Positions 43,067-51,772 of a DNA stretch of 64,000 nucleotides are shown piece after piece; position 1 is the first letter of the stretch, and each line of letters starts with the position of its first letter. This DNA is from Nocardiopsis sp. MG754419 (GTDB lineage: Bacteria > Actinomycetota > Actinomycetes > Streptosporangiales > Streptosporangiaceae), in NCBI RefSeq assembly GCF_018207095.1, contig NZ_QOCZ01000008.1:1-64000 (forward strand), in the 5' to 3' direction. The notes beneath the pieces were generated by a model that had not been told where the DNA came from, searched no databases, and was given only the letters and a program-made list of their open reading frames with translations. The position numbers were made by a program, and so were the translations under genes.

Positions 43067-43855
43067 TCAGGACTCCTGGGAGGGGGCCAGTGGCGCCCCC
43101 ATGGCGTGGTAACCACCGTCGACGTGCATGACCGTGCCGGTGATGGCGCGGGCGGCCGGCGACATGAGGAACAGGGCCGGACCGGCGACCACGGAGGTGT
43201 CCTTGGTGTCCCAACCCAGCGGGGCGTTGTCCCCCCAGGAGTCCGCGATCTGTGAGAAGCCCGGGATGGAACCGCCCGCGAGGGACTTGATCGGGCCCGC
43301 GGAGATCGTGTTCACGCGGATGCCCTCCGGGCCCAGGTCACGGGCGAGGTAGCGGGCCGAGTTCTCCAGGACGGCCTTGGCGGAGCCCATCCAGTCGTAG
43401 ACCGGCCAGGCGACGCTGGCGTCGAAGGTCAGCGACACGACACCGGCGCCGGCGGGGGCCTTGGCGAGCAGGTCCCGCAGGCCCACGGTCAACGCCGCCA
43501 GCGAGTAGCCGGAGATGTGGATCGCCTTGGCCACGTCCTCCCAGTCCGTGTTGAGGAAGTTGCCGCCCAGAGCGGACTCGGGGGCGTAGGCGATGGCGTG
43601 CAGCAGCCCGTCCACGTGGTCCCAGTGCTCACCGACGGCCTCGACGGTCGCGGCGACCTGCTCGGGGTCGGTGACGTCCATCGGCAGCACCGCGACGGGC
43701 TCCTTGGGCAACCGCTTGGCGATGCGCTCGCAGATGGAGAAGGCGCGGCCGGGCGGGTTGGTCAGGATGACGTCGTGGCCCTGGAGCAGGGCCTCCTCCG
43801 CGATCGCGTACGCGATGGAGGACTGGGTGGTGATACCGGTGATGAGCAGGTTCAA
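43067..43855 (-). CDS. fabI: Enoyl-[acyl-carrier-protein] reductase, FabI/InhA type
   Basis: This NADH-dependent enzyme completes each round of fatty-acid elongation (FAS II). It has 262 aa. The short-chain dehydrogenase layout is modified in the FabI way: nucleotide loop GITTQSSIAYAIA, and the Tyr-X6-Lys active pair in VYDWMGSAKAVLE with the preceding TFDASVAWP, as in InhA. NTISAGPIKSLAG is the substrate-loop region. It starts at ATG 43855 with GGGG-rich sequence upstream. No fabG is adjacent. An unusual inverted-repeat element lies 65-217 bp upstream of the start. Confidence 0.94.
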   Translation of the reverse strand: MNLLITGITTQSSIAYAIAEEALLQGHDVILTNPPGRAFSICERIAKRLPKEPVAVLPMDVTDPEQVAATVEAVGEHWDHVDGLLHAIAYAPESALGGNFLNTDWEDVAKAIHISGYSLAALTVGLRDLLAKAPAGAGVVSLTFDASVAWPVYDWMGSAKAVLENSARYLARDLGPEGIRVNTISAGPIKSLAGGSIPGFSQIADSWGDNAPLGWDTKDTSVVAGPALFLMSPAARAITGTVMHVDGGYHAMGAPLAPSQES

Positions 43856-43919
43856 GGGGTCCCCTTGGCGGTTCGGTGGCTGGCAGTGGAAACGTACCGG
43901 CGTACCGACGGGTCGTCAG

Positions 43920-44072
43920 CCGTGGAAGCCGACAAAGATTCCGACCTCGTCTTTGGTGAGGGGGTCGACGGGGACTCCTGGTGGGCCGTGGTCGCACGTC
44001 CCGCGGGTCGACCCGTGCGCACCGGGGACGAGGGAGCCAGGAATCGGCGCCGATTCTTTGTGGCCTTCCACG
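43920..44072. repeat. Inverted-repeat element (possible MITE) upstream of fabI
   Basis: The ends, read inward, are CCGTGGAAGCCGACAAAG (43920-43937) and, from the other side, CCGTGGAAGGCCACAAAG (44072-44055). They match over about 19 of 23 positions. The right arm runs into a perfect 16-bp palindrome GAATCGGCGCCGATTC (44040-44055). The 100-bp interior is GC-rich with no gene. No clear target-site duplication is seen. It could be a miniature inverted-repeat element or a long regulatory hairpin. Confidence 0.5.
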
Positions 44073-44264
44073 GGTGACCGGGGGACCCCCGGGACGGCAG
44101 AGTCGGAGGTGCTCCCCCTGGCACGGGCCGGGTCGCCCCAGTGGGCTTGGCCGCCGCTGGGACGGCCCACCCCTGATCCGGTGTCCGCCCCGTCGACCCG
44201 TGACCCGCGCCCGCATCCGACACGGCCCGCGGCACGATCCGCGCTCGATGATCCAGGAGCCCGC

Positions 44265-45512
44265 TTGGAACGCCTCGACCCCGGCACATGCGCCCCGCGT
44301 CGCCCATGGACGCTGCGCGCCTCCGGAACGACCGGCGCCGGCCGCCCCCTGCCCGGCTCGCACCCCCTGGCCTGGCTGGACGCGGCCGCCGCGCACCGAG
44401 CCCGCGCGGGACTGGCGCGCCGCACCCCGCCGTGCCCGCGCTCGGACCTGCTGCTGGACCTCACGGGCAACGACTACCTGGGGCTGGCCCGGCACCCGGC
44501 CGTCGTGGCCGCCGCCACCGACGCCGCCCGGACATGGGGCGCCGGCGGCGCGCGCCCGGGCACCGGCGCCACCGCACTGCACGCGGAGCTCGAACGTGCC
44601 CTGGCCCGCTTCCACGGGGCCGAGGACGCCCTCGTGTTCTCCTCCGGCTACGCCGCCGGCCTGGCGATGGTCACCGCGCTGATCGCCCCCACGGCCGAGG
44701 ACGGGGAACCGCCGGTGGTGGTGTGCGACCGGAACAACCACGCCTCGCTCGTCGACGCCGCCCGCCTGGCGCAGGCCTCCGGCACCCGGGTCGAGGTGTA
44801 TCCGCACGGCGACCTCGACGCGGCCGCCGCGCTCCTGGGCTCCGGTCGGGGCCGGCGGGCGATACTCAGCGACACGGTGTTCTCCGTCGACGGTGACCTC
44901 GTCGAGCCGTCCCGGATCGCCGCGGTGGCCCGCGCCCACGGCGCGGTGTCGCTGGTGGACGACGCGCACGGGCTGGGCGTGGTCGGCCCCGGCGGTCGCG
45001 GAGCCGTGGGCGGTTCGACGCTGCGGGGCGCCGACGACGTCGTGACGGCGGTGTCCCTGTCCAAGGCGCTCGGGTCCCAGGGCGGGGCGGTGCTCGGATC
45101 GCGCCGGGTCATCCGGCACCTGGCGGAGACGGCTCGCACGTTCGTGTTCGCCACCACCCTGGCACCCGCGGCCACCGGAGCGGCACTGGCGGCGCTCCGG
45201 GTCCTGGAGGCCGAACCCGAGCGGTCCGCGGCGGCGCGCTCCCGTGCCGCGGAGCTGTCCGAGGGACTGCGCTCCCATGGTCTGGACGCGAGCGTTCCCG
45301 ACGCCGCTGTGGTGTCGGTGCGGGCCGACTCGCCCGCGGAGGCGACGGCCTGGCGCGCCGGCTGTCTCGACCAGGGGGTCCGGGTGGGGTGCCCGCTCCC
45401 CTCGTCGGTGCCGGACGGTCGCCCCCGGCTCCGACTCACCGCCCACGCGGGCCTGGACGAGGCCGACCTACGGCGTGCCGTGCGGGTGATCCACGCGAAT
45501 CGTCCCGGGTAG
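44265..45512 (+). CDS. 8-amino-7-oxononanoate synthase-like aminotransferase (BioF family)
   Basis: This PLP enzyme of the alpha-oxoamine synthase family has 415 aa. It joins an acyl-CoA/ACP with an amino acid (pimeloyl + alanine in BioF). Features: LLDLTGNDYLGLARHP near residue 67, GGARPGTGATALHAELE near 95, RNNHASLVDAARL, SDTVFSVDGDL, LVDDAHGLGVVG, and the Schiff-base Lys in SLSKALGSQGG near 268. The start is TTG at 44265 with AGGAG 5 nt upstream; an in-frame GTG at 44181 is the alternative. No other biotin genes are nearby, so a KBL-like or secondary-metabolite role is possible. Confidence 0.82.
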   Translation: MERLDPGTCAPRRPWTLRASGTTGAGRPLPGSHPLAWLDAAAAHRARAGLARRTPPCPRSDLLLDLTGNDYLGLARHPAVVAAATDAARTWGAGGARPGTGATALHAELERALARFHGAEDALVFSSGYAAGLAMVTALIAPTAEDGEPPVVVCDRNNHASLVDAARLAQASGTRVEVYPHGDLDAAAALLGSGRGRRAILSDTVFSVDGDLVEPSRIAAVARAHGAVSLVDDAHGLGVVGPGGRGAVGGSTLRGADDVVTAVSLSKALGSQGGAVLGSRRVIRHLAETARTFVFATTLAPAATGAALAALRVLEAEPERSAAARSRAAELSEGLRSHGLDASVPDAAVVSVRADSPAEATAWRAGCLDQGVRVGCPLPSSVPDGRPRLRLTAHAGLDEADLRRAVRVIHANRPG

Positions 45513-45557
45513 TCTGACTGCTGGACCTGACGCCCGAGTACCCGGAGGCAAGCCGCG

Positions 45558-46895
45558 GTGTCATCACGAGACGGTGGGCCGGACGTGCCCGAGGAGAGCC
45601 CCCGTCCCGCCGACGACGGTGTTCCGGAGGACAACGACCTCCCCGAGGTCCCGGGCGCGGGCGCGACCGCCTTCGACGTCGAGAACGCCGCGGCCCCCAG
45701 GCGTCGCCGTCGCACGAGGATCACACTGGTCGCCGCCGCGACCCTGGCCCTGCTCATGGTCGTCCTGGTGGCCGTGCCCACCACCCGCAACGGGCTCCTC
45801 GACCTCTGGTGCGACGCCACAGGCGGGGTCTGTCCCGGCGATCCGCTGCCACCGATCACCGAGGACGAGGAGATCGACTGGCGCGTGCGCGTGGAACCCG
45901 AGGAGGCGGCGCTGTGGGGGAACTACGTGTCCCTGGGCGACTCCTACTCCTCGGGGGACGGCGCGGGTGACTACGACCCCGAGACCGCCGAACCCGGCGA
46001 GTGCTGGCGCTCGGAGAACGCCTATCCCAAGCTGATCGAGCAGGAGTTCGACTTCGAGGGCGCTCTGGCCTTCTACGCGTGCAGCAGCCACCGGGGCGCG
46101 CAGATGCTCGACCAGATCGGCACCCCCGAGTCGCAGCTCGAACGCGTCACCGAGAACACCTCGTTGGTGACGGTCGGCATCGGCGGCAACGACCTCGGGT
46201 TCATCCCGGTCCTGCGCACCTGCATCGTGCGCATGCCCCTCCTGGAGCGGAGCGCCTGCACCGATCAGGAGGACGAGGTCACCGAGAAGATGGACGAGTT
46301 CGAGGACACCCTCACCGAGGTGCTCACCGAGATCCGCGACCGCGCGCCGGACGCCCGCGTCCTGGTCCTGGGCTACCCACGGCTCTTCCCGGAGGAGCCG
46401 CCCGGCATGTACTACACACTCTCCACGGGTGACCAGCTGTGGCTGAACACGGTGGCGCAGCGGTTCAACGAACGGATCCGGGACACCGCCTTCAGCGTGG
46501 ACGGCGAGGTCTACGGGTCGCGCCAGGTCGGCAGCGTCGAGTACGTGAACGTTTTCAGCGCACTGAGCGGCCACGAGGTCAGCGAGGAGAACGCCTGGCT
46601 GAACGGGATCGTGCTCGGTGAGCTGGGCGAGGGGCTCCGGGTGGACCGCGCGAGCTTCCACCCCACCGCCGAGGGGCAACGGTCGATCGCCGAGCGGGTG
46701 CGCCTACAGATCGTGGAGGGACCCGAACGGGTCCTGTACCAGTCCCGGGACCGCCTGGAGGCGGTCTCGGCGGAGCAGCTCACCCGCGAACTCGGTGGGC
46801 CGCTGGACCCGGTGCACGAGGAGGCCCACGACGAGGCGGGTGACGAACCCGACGAGGCGCGGGGCGAGGAGGAGGCCGCCGAGGCCGGGTCCTGA
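45558..46895 (+). CDS. Membrane-anchored SGNH/GDSL hydrolase
   Basis: This protein of 445 aa has an acidic cytoplasmic N-terminus, a basic stretch (RRRRRTR) and one helix (residues about 55-73), so the catalytic domain is outside. The SGNH motifs are present: GDSYSSGDG near residue 126 (Ser), GIGGNDLG near 205, and FHPTAEG near 372 (His, with Asp three before Ser-Phe). Disulfide-type cysteines are scattered (CWRSEN, YACSSH, RTCIV, SACTD), as in SCO1725-like lipases. The tail after 420 is Glu-rich. The GTG at 45558 follows GGAGG. It may be cotranscribed with the BioF-like gene 45 bp upstream. Confidence 0.88.
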   Translation: MSSRDGGPDVPEESPRPADDGVPEDNDLPEVPGAGATAFDVENAAAPRRRRRTRITLVAAATLALLMVVLVAVPTTRNGLLDLWCDATGGVCPGDPLPPITEDEEIDWRVRVEPEEAALWGNYVSLGDSYSSGDGAGDYDPETAEPGECWRSENAYPKLIEQEFDFEGALAFYACSSHRGAQMLDQIGTPESQLERVTENTSLVTVGIGGNDLGFIPVLRTCIVRMPLLERSACTDQEDEVTEKMDEFEDTLTEVLTEIRDRAPDARVLVLGYPRLFPEEPPGMYYTLSTGDQLWLNTVAQRFNERIRDTAFSVDGEVYGSRQVGSVEYVNVFSALSGHEVSEENAWLNGIVLGELGEGLRVDRASFHPTAEGQRSIAERVRLQIVEGPERVLYQSRDRLEAVSAEQLTRELGGPLDPVHEEAHDEAGDEPDEARGEEEAAEAGS

Positions 46896-46954
46896 GACCG
46901 GACCGGGCCGTCGGCGCCGTGGACCCCCGACGGGCGAGGGCCCGGGGCACCGCC

Positions 46955-46983
46955 CCCCCGCGCCGCGCGTGCGGACGCGGGGG
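46955..46983. terminator. Hairpin between SGNH hydrolase and rocD
   Basis: CCCCCGCG (46955-46962) pairs with CGCGGGGG (46976-46983). It sits between two convergent genes and likely ends both. A second C10/G5 fold (47008-47022) lies next to the rocD stop. Confidence 0.55.
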
Positions 46984-47007
46984 AACGGCGTGTCGGCGAC
47001 GCCGCGG

Positions 47008-47022
47008 CCCCCCCCCCGGGGG
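47008..47022. repeat. Run of ten C followed by five G
   Basis: Ten C (47008-47017) then five G (47018-47022) lie 16 bp past the rocD stop. Such a tract is slippage-prone and may also be a sequencing weak point. Confidence 0.8.
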
Positions 47023-47037
47023 TCGATCGAGCGGCGC

Positions 47038-48312
47038 CTAGTTCTTCTCGTCCCGGAGTTCGGCGAGGACCTCGGCGAAGCGGTCCAGACCCCAGTTGAG
47101 GTCGTCCTCGCTGATCACCAACGGCGGTGACATCCGCACGGTCGAACCGTGCGTGTCCTTGACCAGGACGCCGTGTTCGGCCAGCCGCCTGCACAGCTCC
47201 TTGCCCGAGGCCAGTGCCGGGTCGACGTCCACGCCCGCCCACAAACCGATGCTGCGGGCCGACACCACGCCCTCGCCGACCAACGCGTCGAGTCGGCGCC
47301 GGAGCACCTCCCCGAGTTTGCGGGCGTTCTCCAGGTAGGGCCCCTCCGTGAGCATCCGCACGACCGTCCGCCCCACGGCGCCGGCGAACGGGTTGCCCCC
47401 GAAGGTGCTGCCGTGTTGTCCGGGCTGGATGACGCCGAGGACGTCCTCGTCGGCCACCATGGCCGACACCGGAAGGACGCCGCCGCCCAGCGCCTTGCCG
47501 AACAGGTAGGCGTCGGGGACCACTCCGGTGTGCTCACAGGCCCGGATCGTGCCGGTGCGTCCCAGCCCGGCCTGTACCTCGTCGGCGATGAACAGCACGT
47601 GGTGGTCGTCGCAGAGTTCGCGCACCCGCGGCAGGTAGTCGGCGGGCGGCACGATCACCCCGGCCTCGCCCTGCACCGGTTCGATGAGCACCGCGACGGT
47701 GGTGTGGTCGATGGCCTCCTCGATGGCGGCGGCGTCCCCGTAGGGCACGGAGCGGAAGCCCGGCGTGTAGGGACCGAAACCCGTGCGCGCCTCGGGGTCG
47801 GAGGAGAAGGAGATGATGGTGGTGGTGCGCCCGTGGAAGTTGGCGCCCGCCACGACGATGGTGGCCTGGTTCTCGGGTACGCCCTTGACCTCGTAGCCCC
47901 ATTTGCGGGCCACCTTGATGCCGGTCTCCACCGCCTCGGCACCGGTGTTCATCGGCAGGACCTTCTGTTTGCCGACCATGTCGGCGAGGTCGGCGACCCA
48001 CGGCCCGAATTGATCGTTGTGGAAGGCCCTGCTGGTCAGCGTCACCCGGTCGAGTTGGGCGTGCGCGGTGGCCAGCAACTCGGGGTTGTGGTGGCCGAAG
48101 TTCATGGCCGAGTACCCGGCCAGACAGTCGAGGTAGCGCTTGCCCTCCACATCGGTCACCCAAGCGCCACGGCCCTCGGAGATCACGACGGGCAGGGGTG
48201 CGTAGTTGTGCGCGGATCTCGCCCGTGCGAGTTCGATGTGGTCCGCGCTGGAGAGTGCCTGTCCGTCGGGGTTTCCGACGGAGTCCTGCTGTCCCAGGTT
48301 CTGGGTGGTCAT
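47038..48312 (-). CDS. rocD: Ornithine aminotransferase
   Basis: This class III aminotransferase moves the delta-amino group of ornithine to 2-oxoglutarate, linking arginine and proline/glutamate metabolism. It has 424 aa. Features: YLDCLAGYSAMNFGHHNPELL, NTGAEAVETGIKVARKWGY, the PLP Asp in FIADEVQAGLGRTG, and the Schiff-base Lys in YLFGKALGGGVLPVSA near residue 281. The start is ATG 48312 (GGAG 8 nt upstream), rather than the longer frame to 48492. It is a single gene, divergent from the acyl-CoA synthetase. Confidence 0.94.
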   Translation of the reverse strand: MTTQNLGQQDSVGNPDGQALSSADHIELARARSAHNYAPLPVVISEGRGAWVTDVEGKRYLDCLAGYSAMNFGHHNPELLATAHAQLDRVTLTSRAFHNDQFGPWVADLADMVGKQKVLPMNTGAEAVETGIKVARKWGYEVKGVPENQATIVVAGANFHGRTTTIISFSSDPEARTGFGPYTPGFRSVPYGDAAAIEEAIDHTTVAVLIEPVQGEAGVIVPPADYLPRVRELCDDHHVLFIADEVQAGLGRTGTIRACEHTGVVPDAYLFGKALGGGVLPVSAMVADEDVLGVIQPGQHGSTFGGNPFAGAVGRTVVRMLTEGPYLENARKLGEVLRRRLDALVGEGVVSARSIGLWAGVDVDPALASGKELCRRLAEHGVLVKDTHGSTVRMSPPLVISEDDLNWGLDRFAEVLAELRDEKN

Positions 48313-48681
48313 CTCACCGCTCCGATCACCATTGACCGATGTCAGACAGTAGATACCCACCGGGGGGCCGGGTAGAGCCCCCGCGGCGGGATCCCCAAAA
48401 GTTGAGCAGATGATCCTGTGAGCACACAAGAGGTGGCGGACATCACCTTCGGGCGCCCCGGCCCGAAACCCCCGCGCGCGGAACGGCGGCACACCGCCTG
48501 AGCGGGAGTGTTCCGCAGCAGGTCACGAGGGGGTGACGGGGCACGCCCGTGCAGGTGACGCGGTCCACAGCGCTCACGCCGATGAGCCAGGTCGCCGGCG
48601 GGTACGGTCGCCCTACAGTCACAGCCGCCGCGAGCGCCTTCGCCGGGGACGGCCGTCACACGACGTCAGGGAGGAACAGCC
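48313..48681. other. Divergent intergenic region, rocD/acyl-CoA synthetase
   Basis: This 369-bp gap holds no supported gene. On the rocD side the minus strand has TACTGT near 48342-48347 as a possible -10 box. On the other side TACAGT (48614-48619) is a possible -10 box, and AGGGAGGAA precedes the GTG start at 48682. Confidence 0.4.
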
Positions 48682-50343
48682 GTGCCATACGCATCCCCGG
48701 ACAGCCCCTTCTCCCTCGCCCACCTCGTGGCGACGGTGAGCGAGGCGGTGCCCGACCGGCTCGCCCTCGTCGCCGGTCCCCGACGGCTGACCTACCGCGC
48801 GTTGCACGAGCGTTCCACCCGGTTGGCGCGGCACCTGGTCGGAAGTGGGGTGCGGCCCGGCGAGAACGTGGCGATCCTGTCGTTCAACCGGGCCGAGTGG
48901 GTGGAGTCGTTCCTCGGCGTGATGCGCGCCGGCGCGGTACCGGTCAACGTCAACTACCGGTACGTGGCGGGCGAGCTGCGGCACGTCCTGTCCGACGCCC
49001 ACGCGGTGGCGCTCATCGCGGAGGACTCGCTGGCCGCGACGGTCACGGCCGTACTGCCCGACCTGCCCCGACTGCGGCACGTGCTGCTGTTGGAGGACGG
49101 TACCGAGCGCGTCGCCGACGGGACGGACTACGAGACCGCCCTGGCCGCGCAGAGCGAGGAGGGCGGCACGCCCGCGAGCGCTCTGCCCGAGACCGGCGGT
49201 GACGACCACTACCTGCTCTACACCGGCGGCACCACGGGCTATCCCAAGGGTGTGCTCTGGCGCCAGGCCGACATCTTCCGCGCCGCGATCGAGCGCCGCT
49301 CCCCCGGCACACCCCGCGCCCGCACCCCGCACGACGTGGCCGAACGCGCCGCGCTCTGCTTCCCGCAGCGCATGATGGTCCTCGGCCCGCTCATGCACGC
49401 CGCCGGGCAGTGGAACGCGTTGAGCATGCTGCTGTGCGGCAAACGCGTGGTGCTGTCGACCGACCGCAGCTTCCGCCCCGACCGCGTGCTGGAGCTGGCG
49501 CACCGCGAGGGTGTGCACTCGCTCCAACTGGTGGGCGACGCCATGGCGCGCCCGTTGGCACGGCACCTGCTCACCGAACCCGGCCTCTGCCCCGACCTGA
49601 CCTCGGTCCGCTCCGGCGGCACCCCGTTGACCCCGGGGGTGCGCAACCTGTGGCGCGCCTGGCGCGCGGACGTGGCCCTGGCCGACTCCTACGGGGGTTC
49701 GGAGACGGGTGTGTGCGGTTCGGCGACCGCCCCGGACGAGGCGGCCACGGTGGCCGACACCACCGAGCGGCGCAGCTTCACGATGGGCGGCAGCATCGCG
49801 GTGCTCGACGACGCCCTGCGACCGCTGGCACCGGGTTCGCCCGAGGTCGGCCGGATCGCCCGCACCGGGCGGATCCCGTTGGGCTACTACAACGATCCCC
49901 TCGCCACCGCCCGCACCTTCCCCACGGACGCCGAGGGGCGGCGCTGGGCGCTGTCCGGCGACTACGGCACCCGGGGCGAGGACGGTTCGATCGTCCTGTT
50001 GGGCCGGGGCAGCGTGGTGATCAACACCGCCGGGGAGAAGGTGTACCCCGAAGAGGTGGAGGCCGTGCTCAAGGCGCACCCGTCGGTGGACGACGTGATC
50101 GTGGTGCCCGCGCCGGACGAGGCGCTCGGTCAGCGGGTCACGGCGTTGGTGTCGCTCGCCCCCGGCAACTCCCCGGACGAGAGGGCGCTGCGCAGCCACT
50201 GTCGGGTGCGGTTGGCGGGGTTCAAGGTGCCGCGGACGGTGCACTTCGTGGACCGGGTGCGGCGCACGGCGGTGGGCAAGCAGGACTACCGGTGGGCCGC
50301 CTCGGTGGCCGGCGACGGCGCCCGCAACGCCCCGTTGCGGTGA
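48682..50343 (+). CDS. Acyl-CoA synthetase (AMP-binding, FadD type)
   Basis: This enzyme of 553 aa activates a carboxylic acid as acyl-AMP and then acyl-CoA. Features: YLLYTGGTTGYPKGVLWRQ (P-loop) near residue 174, YGGSETGVCG near 335, SGDYGTRGEDG near 425, INTAGEKVYPEEVE, and the C-terminal catalytic Lys in AVGKQDYRW. WRQADIF after the P-loop resembles FadD19/FadD17-like synthetases that act on steroid side chains or medium and long acids. The exact substrate cannot be told. The start is GTG 48682. It is not clustered with beta-oxidation genes. Confidence 0.9.
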   Translation: MPYASPDSPFSLAHLVATVSEAVPDRLALVAGPRRLTYRALHERSTRLARHLVGSGVRPGENVAILSFNRAEWVESFLGVMRAGAVPVNVNYRYVAGELRHVLSDAHAVALIAEDSLAATVTAVLPDLPRLRHVLLLEDGTERVADGTDYETALAAQSEEGGTPASALPETGGDDHYLLYTGGTTGYPKGVLWRQADIFRAAIERRSPGTPRARTPHDVAERAALCFPQRMMVLGPLMHAAGQWNALSMLLCGKRVVLSTDRSFRPDRVLELAHREGVHSLQLVGDAMARPLARHLLTEPGLCPDLTSVRSGGTPLTPGVRNLWRAWRADVALADSYGGSETGVCGSATAPDEAATVADTTERRSFTMGGSIAVLDDALRPLAPGSPEVGRIARTGRIPLGYYNDPLATARTFPTDAEGRRWALSGDYGTRGEDGSIVLLGRGSVVINTAGEKVYPEEVEAVLKAHPSVDDVIVVPAPDEALGQRVTALVSLAPGNSPDERALRSHCRVRLAGFKVPRTVHFVDRVRRTAVGKQDYRWAASVAGDGARNAPLR

Positions 50344-50692
50344 TCCACGGCGCACCTCGCGGACACCCGTTTTTCGGTCTCTAAGCCGATACGAACTCCT
50401 TCAGCCGAAACCGGCCTTTCGGGCGCTCTCAAGCTCCCCCGACCTCCCCGTCGACGCTAGAATGTCCTCGCCCGGCCCGAGGCACACGGTCCCCCTCCCC
50501 CAACGTGTGGCCGGGACGACGAATCTCGGCGCGTGACAGGGGATCTCACCCCTCCCGTGGACTCACGACGGACCGCGCCGACCATGCACCCCTTTGACCG
50601 GCCGGTTTACCGTGGGAACGGGACCGGCGGCACCATCAGGACGGAGGACGGCGCCCCCTTCCCGGAACCCTTCCGGGGTTGCGCCCGACAAC
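50344..50692. other. Intergenic region before the DUF368 gene
   Basis: This 349-bp gap has no supported gene. TAGAAT (50458-50463) is a good -10 box but no convincing -35 is seen; a leader of about 225 nt would follow. TTCGG and CCGAA half-sites around 50374-50410 form a loose inverted repeat. Confidence 0.4.
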
Positions 50693-51619
50693 ATGGCCAA
50701 GTCAGCAGGCTCCTACATCTTCAACTTCGTGCGCGGCGGAGCCGTGGGCACGTCCGAGGCCCTGCCGGGCATCAGCGGCGGCACGGTCGCGCTCATCGTC
50801 GGTCTCTACGAGAAGCTGATCGGTGGCGCCGGCCACGTGGTCAGCGGGATCAAGCTGACCGTGACCGACGGTCTGCGTGGTCAGGGCATGAGCCGGGCCA
50901 AGGAAAAGTACGGTGAGGCGGACTGGCACGTCCTCCTGCCGGCCCTGGCCGGCATGGTGGTGTTCCTGCTCATCGCGCTGCTCACCATCGAGCCCCTGCT
51001 GCACGACTACGAGCAGTACGCCTACGCGCTGTTCTTCGGTCTGGTGCTGGCCAGCGTGTGGATCCCCTTCAGCGGGGCCGGTCTGCCGTGGAGGCCGCAC
51101 CACTACCTGATCGCCCTCGGCGTCGCCGCGGCGGCGTTCTTCCTCACCAGCCTGCCCGCGGCCAACCTGCCCGCCCACCCGGTGGTGGTGTTCTTCGCCG
51201 CGGCGGTGGCGATCTGCGCCCTGGTCCTGCCCGGGATGTCGGGTTCGTTCATCCTGCTGACCGTCGGCCTCTACGAGCCGACCCTGCAGGCGGTCCGCAC
51301 CGTCGACATGGGCTACATCCTCACCTTCGCGGCGGGCGCGATCACCGGTCTGGCCCTGTTCGTGAAGATCCTCCAGTACCTGCTCGACCACAAGCGCCAG
51401 ATCACCCTGGTCGTGCTCACCGGTGTCATGGCGGGTTCGCTCCGGGCCCTGTGGCCCTGGCAGGACGAGTCGCGCGACATCCAGCCGCCCACCGACGTGC
51501 CGGCGACGGTGTCCTTCCTCGTGCTGGGCTTCGTCGTGGTCGCCGCCGCGCTCGTCTGGGAGCACCGCAAGCGGGCCCGGATCGAACACGAGGCCGGCCA
51601 CCAGAACGTGTCCGTCTGA
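50693..51619 (+). CDS. DUF368 membrane protein, polyprenyl-phosphate flippase candidate
   Basis: This polytopic protein of 308 aa has eight to nine helices. The family motifs form an internal repeat: GTSEALPGISGGTVALIVGLYEKLI near residue 17 and ALVLPGMSGSFILLTVGLYEP near 178. DUF368 proteins (PopT) have been reported, together with DedA proteins, to return undecaprenyl phosphate across the membrane for cell-wall synthesis. The ATG at 50693 has a weak upstream site. The C-terminus is charged and cytoplasmic. A hairpin at 51653-51692 follows, directly before the thiD riboswitch. Confidence 0.88.
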   Translation: MAKSAGSYIFNFVRGGAVGTSEALPGISGGTVALIVGLYEKLIGGAGHVVSGIKLTVTDGLRGQGMSRAKEKYGEADWHVLLPALAGMVVFLLIALLTIEPLLHDYEQYAYALFFGLVLASVWIPFSGAGLPWRPHHYLIALGVAAAAFFLTSLPAANLPAHPVVVFFAAAVAICALVLPGMSGSFILLTVGLYEPTLQAVRTVDMGYILTFAAGAITGLALFVKILQYLLDHKRQITLVVLTGVMAGSLRALWPWQDESRDIQPPTDVPATVSFLVLGFVVVAAALVWEHRKRARIEHEAGHQNVSV

Positions 51620-51652
51620 CCCGTAGAGTCGGACCGAACAACCACATATCGG

Positions 51653-51692
51653 GTCGGGGCCCGTGGGCGCGTCACAGCGCCCCGGCCCCGAC
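51653..51692 (+). terminator. Hairpin between DUF368 gene and TPP riboswitch
   Basis: GTCGGGGCC (51653-51661) pairs with 51684-51692, and inside it GGGCGC pairs with GCGCCC. It is a good terminator for the upstream gene, but it ends where the riboswitch begins, so it may instead be part of the thiD leader (TAGAGT at 51624-51629 is a possible -10). Confidence 0.5.
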
Positions 51693-51771
51693 GGCGCGGG
51701 GTGCCGGTGATTCCACCGGCTGAGAGCACACCCGTCGAACCTGCCCTAGTTAGTACTAGCGAAGGAACGCC
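51693..51771 (+). ncRNA. TPP riboswitch (THI box) controlling thiD
   Basis: The conserved THI-box blocks are present in order: GGGGTGCC (51699-51706), CTGAGA (51720-51725), ACCC then GAACCTG (51730-51743), and TAGCGAAGGA at the 3' side. Closing pairs GGCG (51693-51696) and CGCC (51768-51771) form stem P1. The ribosome site GAAGGA (51761-51766) lies inside the aptamer, and the ATG is 1 nt after P1, so TPP binding should block translation directly. Confidence 0.93.
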
Positions 51772-51772
51772 C

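Noticed and set aside
44202-44264. Longer start for the BioF-like gene (GTG 44181 or further upstream)
   Set aside because: The TTG at 44265 has AGGAG at ideal spacing, and the extra residues have no similarity to the family.
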